Assembly (NCBI GenBank): GCA_017311185.1
Contig: JAESUZ010005169.1
Coordinates: 2,358,501-2,422,500, forward strand
Source of the DNA: Proteles cristata cristata
Lineage: Eukaryota > Chordata > Mammalia > Carnivora > Hyaenidae
Direction of reading: 5' to 3'
DNA length: 64,000 bases
Both the position numbers and the translations under genes were made by a program. The stretch's first letter is position 1; each line of letters opens with the position of its first letter. The notes below the pieces were generated by a model. It ran no database searches, was not told the origin of the DNA, and saw only the letters and a list, made by a program, of their open reading frames with translations. Shown piece by piece: positions 56,367 through 64,000 of the stretch.

Positions 56367-57591
56367 ATATATTTTCTCATTCTGGTAAACCTGGAAACCA
56401 TAAATAAGTTGATGCTGTTATATGAGGCTCCCATTAGCTTTGGTTCCTGAGTGACCTGAGTCCCCTAGTGTCCCAAACTGGAAATGAAATGTGAGAAAGA
56501 AATAAAACTGGATTACTTGAAGCCACTTAAAAAAAGATCTAAGTCTAGCCTCTCCTGACTAATCTACATGGTACCTGGAGACAGAAATCTAGGATGCAAC
56601 ATGGATAAGAGTATGTGCAGAGTTTCTAAAAGCATTAGAACTATTAATCTTTGGAGAAAGTGGTCTCTTTATCTGGTCTAAAGGTCTTGCTGAGTTTGGG
56701 TAAACATAAATAAAAATACAGCATCCCTTGCATATACGATTTAAACCTTATTTCCAAGTACTTTCATATTTACTGAAAAGTTGTAATATTGTACAGGGTT
56801 CCCATATACATCTTACCCAGTTTCCCCTATTATTAACATTTTACATTTTATGGTACATTTGTCTTACCTAATGAACCATCATGGATACATTATTATTCAT
56901 TAAAGTTCATACTTTATTTTCATTTCTTTAGTTTTTACCTAATGACCTTTTACCTATTGCATCATTCCATCTAGAATACATATTATTTATTTTATTTATC
57001 TCCTTGACTCTATTAAACTGTGACAGTTCCTCAGACTTTTCTTGTTTTTGATGACTGTTGCAGTTTGAGGAGTATGGGTAAGCTATTTTCAAGGCTAGAT
57101 TTAAATTTGTGTTTGTCATAGTTAGACTATAATTGTGTGTTTTAAGCAGAAATACCACATACCAATGAATGTCATACTAAGAGTACATACTATTGAGATG
57201 CCTTATCACTGAGGATGGTATCCTTAATGACTTAGCGTGGTAGTGTTTATTAGATTTCCCCCACTGGAAAGTTACTCTTCAACCCAACTTTTCACACTGT
57301 ACCTTACAGAAAAGTCACTTGCATACATATTTTTATATCAAGATGATTCTACCTGGAATCCCATTCTTCACTTGTAAAATGTTCCAATATTTCTTGGTAG
57401 TTTGTCCTAATGGTATCTATCAATGAAGACTTTCAGATAATGAAAGCTCTAACTTGTAGAAAGACATGTTCAACTCATGCTTCTTTAATAATTTTCCTTA
57501 GAATTATATCTGACACTTACATATCTACTCTCACAGTAACTCAGAATATTAGCAGTTCAGAACTATACATGAGAAAGTACATTTGTCAGCT
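56367..57591. other. Unique sequence, 1.2 kb
   Basis: No gene; frames at 56928-57158 (minus) and 57410-57604 (plus, ending in the LTR) lack motifs. Confidence 0.4.
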
Positions 57592-57977
57592 CAAGGGGCC
57601 ATAAAAATACCACAGACTGGGTGGCCTATACTACAGAAATTCATTTTCTCACAGTTCTGGAGGCTGGAAGTCTGAGGTCAGGGTGCCAGAACAGTTGTTT
57701 TTTGGTGAGGATTCTTCTTGGCTTAAAGTTCACAGCATTCTCTATTGTACAATGCCTCTGGCCTTAATTGGGTTCATCAGTGTGGAGAAGGAGAGCAAGT
57801 GAACTTGCTGGTGTCTCTTCTTAAGGACAGGAATCCTATCAGATTAGGACCCCACCTATGTGACTTCATTTAATCTTCATTAGTTCTTTAGAGGCCCAAC
57901 TCCAAATAGAACCACACTGGGTGTTAGAGTTTCAATATAACGAACTTTTAGGAAACACAAACATTCAGTCCATTACC
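57592..57977 (-). mobile_element. MLT1 LTR (ERVL-MaLR), near full length
   Basis: Antisense MLT1 landmarks in order: AAAATACCACAGACTGGGTG, GAAATTCATTTTCTCACAGT, TCTGGAGGCTGGAAGTCTGA, GGTGTCTCTTCTTAAGGAC, CCTATCAGATTAGGACCCCA, CCTATGTGACTTCATTTAAT, AGAGGCCCAACTCCAAATAG, ACTGGGTGTTAGAGTTTCAA. A solo LTR of an ancient non-coding retrovirus-like family; no internal region adjoins it on either side. Confidence 0.88.
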
Positions 57978-60179
57978 AAAGGTAAAGAAATAAAAGAAAA
58001 GCCAAGTAATTAATAGAAGACAATATGTGAAATCTAATTTCTCTTCCACCTAATTCAAATAAAAGAAAAGGAAATTACTCGGAAATGTTTTTATTTTATT
58101 GATTTTATTGTTTTATTTACTATTTGTCTTTGAAAAAGCAGTAATATTTACCTTTCAAATGTGTAAGGTGTCAAGACACGATTACATATAAATCTATTCA
58201 AACCAACCCTAAAATGAGGCCCCTTATATAAACACACAGCACAATTAGAATGAAATGGTCATCTCAATACTGCTCTACTAATGAGAATTGCCTCTATGAA
58301 ATGACTATATTCATTTAATTAAAAAGCCCATTATGGATCTCATTCAAAATGCTGTTCACTGAGCTCTCCAGAATAAATCTAATTTGTTTTAGTGGAGTGT
58401 TTAGAAGTGTCATTTTTATTTGTTTTCAAAGTTGGTAAAACAACAGGGTCTTGGAAAATATAATGAGCCATTCACCAAAAGAAGTCACAGTGAATGGCTT
58501 TTATAAGTTGAGAAAGCCTTAAAATTAAAGGGAGTCATGTCATCGTAATAGGCTAAGAAAAGGACAAAGGAAAGGTTCTGCTTAATACAAGAGAGGAAAA
58601 AAAATGGAACAGCAATACAAAATGCAAAGCTTTCTCCTACTTTCTACTCATTCAGCATATTTATAAAGTTGTATTTTAACTACTCTAATTATTATACTTG
58701 AGGAGGAAACAGTACAGTAATGCCTGTTGTACTAAGAGCATGTTCAAAATAACATGCTACACAGTTTTACTATATTTATAATTTCATTTTATTTAATATA
58801 TATGAAACCTTGAGAAAATCTTTTCAAACCAAAGAAGTATATAAAGTCTTTAGTCTACAAAAAAGCTAGAATCATTAGTTGATGAGAAAAGAATGGATAA
58901 TTAAATATATTACACTAGAACAACTGATTATTTTAGCAGAAAAAAATGAAGATTTTTACCTAATTATATTGCAAAATAAATTTCAAGTAAAGTAAGTTTC
59001 AAATGTAAAGATGTAAGTAGACATCAGGACCAAAATTATATTTCCAATTATTCTGGAAAACAAAGACCAAGGAATTGTAAATGACTTAGCAGATTGGAGG
59101 CATTTACATTCCAAGGATCTACAGAGGAGATTCATCTAAGAAAAGGGCCTTTTTGTCCCACTGATTTCTTGAGAGGGTCTAGCAAGAATGATAGTAAACA
59201 GTGAGAGAATGGTACTTAAATTGTTTGAAAGGCCTAGTCCTTCTGACTTCAGGAAGCAGAGGGATAATTCTTAAGATGGACAGAGCTGTGAAGGCTGTGG
59301 ATGTAGAAGTGAAACCCAGTGGAGTACAGGAACAAGGTAGTAGGCTGAAGGCTGGGGGCAGGGGGTTGGGGTGAGTGCCAGTTGACATGCCAAACTCAGA
59401 GACCTCTCTCTTCTTTCCCAATCTGCCCCTTAAAAACAGACCAGACAACAAAGAGTCATAAGGTTGTAAAGCTGCATTCCTCTTGATCTCTGTTCAGTAA
59501 AGTCATAGGAAACGAAAGTCTCTATATAAATCTACTAACCCAAATTCTTAGTGCTTCAAATATTATTGAAGAAATCCCCCAGAAATTAGAAAATGAAGCA
59601 ATTGAAAATAAGAGAAAATATACTAGGAAACTTAAAACACTGATCTAGAAGATCCAATATATGACTAATGTAAAGAGACCATATATTTGAATTTTCCCTG
59701 GTAGGTCGCGCTTAGAATTGTTTTTCCAGAAGATTTCTTGATAATGCCACTTTCAAGTTAAAAAAAAAATCCTATTGTGGACTATGAATTATAAGATCAT
59801 GCTATTACACAATAAGATTTTCCAAAAAGATAATATATAAGAATAGAAAAAGTTTCTATAGATGATGATAAAACATCAGAGCAGTGATGTTTTATAAACA
59901 TCTTCAGAAATGGGAAAATAATGTTAAATAAAAATCCACATGAAAACGATTAGGTATCTAAACAACACTGTATGTTTTTCCCTCCTACATCTATTATTCT
60001 CAGTTTCCTTTATCAGCTCATATTTTTTTTTGCTGTCTAGTTTAGTTTCCTTAAACTAGTTCTAGCCCTTTTTGTAATCTCCTTCTATACTAAAATCTTT
60101 GATGATCTAATACATACACAAAACTCCAAATTCCATTAATAGGTCAACAACTTTCAAATTTTTATTCTTGGAACATACT
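57978..60179. other. Unique sequence, 2.2 kb
   Basis: No gene. A 90-codon minus frame at 59179-59451 is Pro/Ser-rich without known motif. GGGGGCAGGGGGTTGGGG lies at 59354-59371. Confidence 0.4.
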
Positions 60180-60982
60180 TCTCTTCTCAGTTCCAGATCC
60201 AAATACATCCAAATGAGCATTTGACATTTCCACTAAAAAACCCCCACACAAACCAACAACAACAAAAAAGCAAAACCAAAACCAAAACAAACCCCTCAGT
60301 ATCCTAAATCCATATTATATTTCCCTTTTCTTTTCATGACTCCATTTCCAATCTTTCCTGTCAACGGTCTTCTTTCCTGGATAATACCACATGCTATTAT
60401 CTGGGTACCAGAAAATAGAATACTTGGAGTAATTCTTAACTCTTGCCTCTCCAATACTCTTACATTGAATTTATTACCAAGTCTTACTGATTTCCCTACT
60501 GATTATCCTTTGTATCTCTCTAAATCTTTGCATTGACACTCCTAGCACCCTGAACTCCTGGAATCATCTCCTAAGGAAGGGCTCTTCTGGCATGAGTTCT
60601 TCTAACTTTCCTTGAATTCATTCTGCATACCATATACCCAGGGAATTTTTAAAATAGATGTGATCACTTCAGTTCCTGGCTTAAAATCCACCAAGATCAT
60701 TCCAATTGCTCTTAAAACTATGTCCAAAAAACAAAAATCCTGTAAGGGCTGAATTCATCTGTCTTCTCTCTACATTTCTGTCTCCTCAATCATTTGTTCC
60801 CTAGTTAACAAGGGACTCATCATAAGGATCTTTCTCCAATTCTCTTATCTGGTAGTTTTCAAAGTCTGTTCCCAGATCAGCAACACCTGTGTCACCTGAA
60901 AACTTGTCAGAGTTGCAATATGTGCAAATTCTTAGATACTGACACAGGCCTGCTGAAACATAAGCTTTAAGACAGGGTTCAA

Positions 60983-60984
<2 letters not shown>

Positions 60985-61020
<36 letters not shown>
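60985..61020. repeat. (GT)18 microsatellite
   Basis: Eighteen uninterrupted GT units at the tail side of the minus-strand SINE; read on the SINE's strand it is an (AC)n continuing its A-rich tail. Confidence 0.97.
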
Positions 61021-61022
<2 letters not shown>

Positions 61023-61050
61023 ATTTTGAGAGGGAGAGAGAGAAAGAGAG

Positions 61051-61103
<53 letters not shown>

Positions 61104-61219
61104 CCTAAGCAGACTCTATGCAGAGACTGACCCAGGGCTCACTTTCACCAACCTTGAGATCATGACCTGAGTCATATCAAGAATCAGAAATTTAACCAAC
61201 TGAGCCACTCAGATGCCCC
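61021..61219 (-). mobile_element. SINEC inside a MER5 inside an L2
   Basis: Head complement AACTGAGCCACTCAGATGCC ends near 61219; body AATCCTAAGCAGACTCTATG; the GA tract has expanded to a long pure (GA)n. No clear TSD, possibly erased by the microsatellite. Confidence 0.9.
61057..61100. repeat. (GA)n expansion in a SINE
   Basis: About 22 GA units, pure from 61057 to 61100, in the normally interrupted GA-rich tract of the SINE. Confidence 0.95.
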
Positions 61220-61432
61220 ACAGAAATGTCTGTTTTGACAAACCCTCCAGATAACTGTGATGCACACTAAAGCTTGAGAACCACTGAGCTTTTGCGGACA
61301 CTGACTCCTTCATTTGCAACTGTTTTTCTCCTCCCTTTTCTTACTTTCTACTTGTTTCCCATATTTCAGCTTAAATTTTATTTCTTCTGGGGTATCTTGC
61401 CTGATGCTTTGTTTTTCTCTTTGTCTAGTTTA

Positions 61433-61661
61433 TTTTAAAAAATTTTAATGTTCATTTATATTTTGAGTGAGAGAGAGACAGAGAGACAGAGATCAGTGAA
61501 GAGAGAGAGAGAGAGAAAAGGAGACTCAGACTCTGAAGCAGACTTTACTCTCTGAGCTGTCCGCACAAAGCCCCACTTGGGGCCTGAACTCATGGACCAT
61601 GAGATCATGACCTGAGCCGAAGTCCTCCGCTTAACCAAGTGAGCCACCGAGGCGCCCCTCC
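61433..61661 (-). mobile_element. Felid SINEC inside L2, 14-bp TSD
   Basis: Head complement AAGTGAGCCACCGAGGCGCC. TSD CTTTGTCTAGTTTA exact at 61419-61432 and 61662-61675. L2 sequence continues across the site. The frame at 61456-61647 is antisense SINE. Confidence 0.95.
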
Positions 61662-61885
61662 CTTTGTCTAGTTTAGATTTTTTTGCTATAAGTTCTCACA
61701 GCTTCCAGCATTTTACACTCAAATCAACTACTACAAGGTGTGATTATATATTTGTATGATAAGTTGATGAAATGTCCATCTCCCCAACTAGACTTTGCAA
61801 AACGGGACACCATGCATCGGGTTAGACAGATCCATAATTTACTAACAACGGTAGCACACAGAAGAGGTTCAATAAGTATGACTAG

Positions 61886-63139
61886 GTCAATGGCAATATG
61901 TTAAACATAGAGATAAAATATTGGTGAAAAGACAAGGTAAAGGAAGGCAATTAACACACTCTATTGTTAATGACAGGCATTCACTGATTTAAGGAAGACC
62001 GTGGATTATATGTCATTATGTGAAACTTAGTAAATCAAAGTGTCTGCCAGACATTATGAGCTGGTACCATTTACCAATATAAATGAGATTCAAATATACC
62101 AATTGTTGATAATCACTAATCACTTTAATGAAAGAAAAACATACTTATCAGTGCATGATTATACAGAGCTCACTTGTAAATAAGGTCTTTCGTCAAGTTC
62201 TTTTATTTCTTAATTTCTTTGTCTTTCAGAGCACAGGAACTTTGTTCAAAATGTGCTTGTCGTGCGTATGTTTTATACAAAAAATATTTACAATATTCAA
62301 TAAAAATCAAGTAATAAGAGAGGCTAAATAGTTAAATGTTTTATCTTTGGGAGAAGCAATTTATTAGAAAGAGCTTAGACTAAACTCCTGGAGCCTTGGT
62401 TCCTTAAATTCTGAATTATGTTTCCAGGTTACCAAGCAACATGGGTGCTTCATGAAGGACCCACAGATTCAGCTGTTTCTTTTCTATTCGTGATTGCTGA
62501 GAGACACACAAGTTGAGGTCATCTGGCCACAGCTATGCACTAAAGTGGAAAGATGATGACTTAAGATCTGAACTGTGGCAAATGTCTGGATCGACTGATA
62601 AGGCAGCTCTTGTTCATCTGCATCCCTCTGCAGAGGCTGGAGCCAAAGGAAAAACTTCTACCTTAATAAGTTATGTATTTGGGTCACTGGTTTTAAGAAA
62701 GAAAGGGACAGCTTAGAAAAGTGACCTAGAAAATTGAAAAGTTAGGGCTTAATTGGAAGAAAAAAAATAAAAATGGTAATAGGTCTTGTTCCCAGTTTGC
62801 CAAGGAAGGTTGTGAAATTGCAACCTTTTGCCCTTCCTTTATGTCCACTAAAAGGAGATTATTTAGACGCAGGTCTCCCCATGATGACTGGTGTGAAAAT
62901 AAGGTCATCCTTGCTTGGTTCTCCTCCAAATGCCCTTTTCTGTGAAAAAAGATAATTCTAATTTTGTGTAGTAATAAACGTATAATAGAAGACTCTGTGG
63001 AATTAAAATTTACTTGAGTATTTTCTGAAATGTCTGCTCTTTTTTATGAGCTGATTGTCAAAGATCCTCATTTTATAACCCATGTTATTTTTCCACATTG
63101 TTATCTGACCACTTACATTTCTGATACCATCCCCTTTTC
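61886..63139. other. Unique sequence, 1.25 kb
   Basis: No confident gene. The plus frame 62513-62716 (67 codons, starting MRSSGHSYALKWKDDD) lies in a slightly less AT-rich patch and matches no family I know. Other frames here are shorter and motif-free. Confidence 0.4.
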
Positions 63140-63850
63140 TTAGTTCATGCCTCATTAGCTACCTAGAGTCTAGACCATGAAATCGCCTCCTGAAAGATCT
63201 TCCCAACTTCTGCTGACCCTCCTCTAATTCATTTGCCAGGCTACCACTCAGGCTGAAGTTTCTGCAGAATCAATTTGGTTATGCTGTTTGTCCATCCTTC
63301 CTAGATTTGCTTCTCATTATTGCCTGATGGTCAAATGTCTTAGTAAAGGATCAAAACTGTTCTATAACCCAGTAACAGATTACTTTCACAGTCTTATCAA
63401 AACATGCCTGTACCATCAAGTGCCACGCATATATTCTCTACCAGTGTAGGTAATTCAAACATAAGATATTATTTAAATTTCTTTGATTACATCATGTTGT
63501 TTAACATCTCCAAGCCATTCTACTTGCTGTGTCCATTGCTCATAATATCCAATTCTTTCTCTAGTGTTTTCTGCCTGGTTAACTCTTCATCTTCCTTCAA
63601 GTAGCCTTATGTTCTAACTCTTCTTTGAAACCTATCCCAGCCATCCCTCCCCTTCTCTCAATAAGCATAGTTATCATTCTCTCTGTAACACTTATGTGCA
63701 TCTATCAACAGAAGGCACATTATATATATTGTATGGGGTTTTAAAATTAATTTAGTCTTTTTTTACTGATATCTCCTTAAAGACAGTAATGTTGGACAAC
63801 TTTGTAGCCAGTGCCCTGTATGGGGAAAGCCTTCACTAAACATATTATAA
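63140..63850 (+). mobile_element. L2 LINE 3' region
   Basis: AAATCGCCTCCTGAAAGATC, GGCTACCACTCAGGCTGAAG, CATCTCCAAGCCATTCTACT, TGTTTTCTGCCTGGTTAACT, TTTGAAACCTATCCCAGCCA, TGATATCTCCTTAAAGACAG, GCCAGTGCCCTGTATGGGGA, CTTCACTAAACATATTATAA follow the L2 3' order. Strongly diverged. Confidence 0.58.
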
Positions 63851-64000
63851 ATGAATAATTGAAAATGCATTATCATATGATAATGTACATTTATAGTTCA
63901 TTATTATATTAGACTGAACTGGGACTCTGTCATATTTATCTTTACATTTTTCAGTGTCTATGCAAAGCCAATCAGATTGTAAGTGTTCAATAAAATAGTT
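63851..64000. other. Window end, unique AT-rich sequence
   Basis: Ends in GTGTTCAATAAAATAG, which faintly resembles another L2/MIR end. Not assignable at this length. Confidence 0.3.

Larger units (their letters stand above)
60849..61286. mobile_element. MER5-type hAT-Charlie element split by a SINE
   Basis: Starts CTGGTAGTTTTCAAAGTCTG and ends AGCTTGAGAACCACTG, the terminal inverted repeat type of this family (cagtggttctcaaa / tttgagaaccactg). Interior: CACCTGTGTCACCTGAAAAC, TTGCAATATGTGCAAATTCT, and after the SINE TTTTGACAAACCCTCCAGAT, AACTGTGATGCACACTAAAG. Confidence 0.8.
60180..61885 (+). mobile_element. L2 LINE with three nested insertions
   Basis: L2 landmarks in order: CAGATCCAAATACATCCAAA, ACTTGGAGTAATTCTTAACT (L-G-V-I-L of the RT end), TTACCAAGTCTTACTGATTT, CCTGGCTTAAAATCCACCAA; then after the insertions TTTCAGCTTAAATTTTATTT, TCTTGCCTGATGCTTTGTTT, CTCCCCAACTAGACTTTGCA, AGAGGTTCAATAAGTATGAC. 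Interrupted by a MER5 (60849-61286, itself holding a SINE) and by a SINE (61433-61661). The 66-codon frame at 60336-60536 is a piece of the L2 ORF, which explains its NRILGVILNSCLSN stretch. Confidence 0.75.

Noticed and set aside
57592..57977. Possible complete endogenous retrovirus
   Set aside because: Only a solo MLT1 LTR; no gag, pol or second LTR adjoins it.
59354..59371. G-rich run as a G-quadruplex
   Set aside because: Only three G runs in reach; a fourth is missing, so the canonical motif is not met.
60336..60536. 66-codon frame with NRILGVILNS
   Set aside because: Piece of the L2 ORF.
1..64000. A new multi-gene or defence-type system
   Set aside because: No clustered coding genes, operon-like spacing or domain-bearing frames apart from retroelement fossils and one pseudogene.

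Overview
The window is repeat-rich, AT-rich mammalian DNA without a recognisable host gene. The organism is a carnivore and most likely a cat (Felidae). The evidence is 27 tRNA-derived SINEs (full or partial) whose head reads GCGCCTGGGTGGCTCAGTCG, whose body carries the cat-type CTCTGTGCTGACAGCTCAGA block, and whose tail is a CT-rich stretch followed by AATAAA and A. A carnivore-type L1 3' end supports this. Family names rest on recognition by eye; no database was searched.

Layout. 1-11 kb: unique AT-rich sequence with five SINEs, an old MIR, a small hAT-like element and a 60-bp direct repeat (10560/11156). 11-16 kb: a MIR split by a SINE, two L2 fragments in opposite orientation, and a SINE with a perfect 15-bp target-site duplication (TSD). 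17-19.4 kb: a decayed L1 ORF2 reverse-transcriptase region cut by a SINE, then a Tigger-like DNA transposon with TA ends. 20-35 kb: scattered SINEs, MIRs, MER5 copies and a long L2 (29.8-31.1 kb) that runs from the RT region into the 3' UTR. 35-41.6 kb: an L1 cluster made of an old ORF1-region piece, an inverted (twin-primed) carnivore L1, a minisatellite, a young L1 3' end with a perfect 18-bp TSD, and an L1-derived palindrome that the young copy split. 45.9-47.05 kb: a processed pseudogene of ribosomal protein P0 (RPLP0) carrying a truncated SINE with a perfect 17-bp TSD. 47.3-53.4 kb: a near full-length ancient L1 hosting a Tigger-like element, two SINEs, microsatellites and a deletion scar made of two hairpins. 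54-64 kb: more L2 and MIR pieces, an MLT1 LTR, a short-form SINE, and an L2 hosting a MER5 that itself hosts a SINE.

Nothing here works together as a pathway or operon. Open frames of 60-150 codons are repeat-derived or look like chance. The interest lies in the layered insertion history, which can be ordered from nesting and TSDs, and in a few structures the repeats do not explain: the 60-bp direct repeat, a 20-bp perfect palindrome, paired hairpins at an L1 deletion, and two unassigned open frames. I did not find a new biological system and do not claim one.
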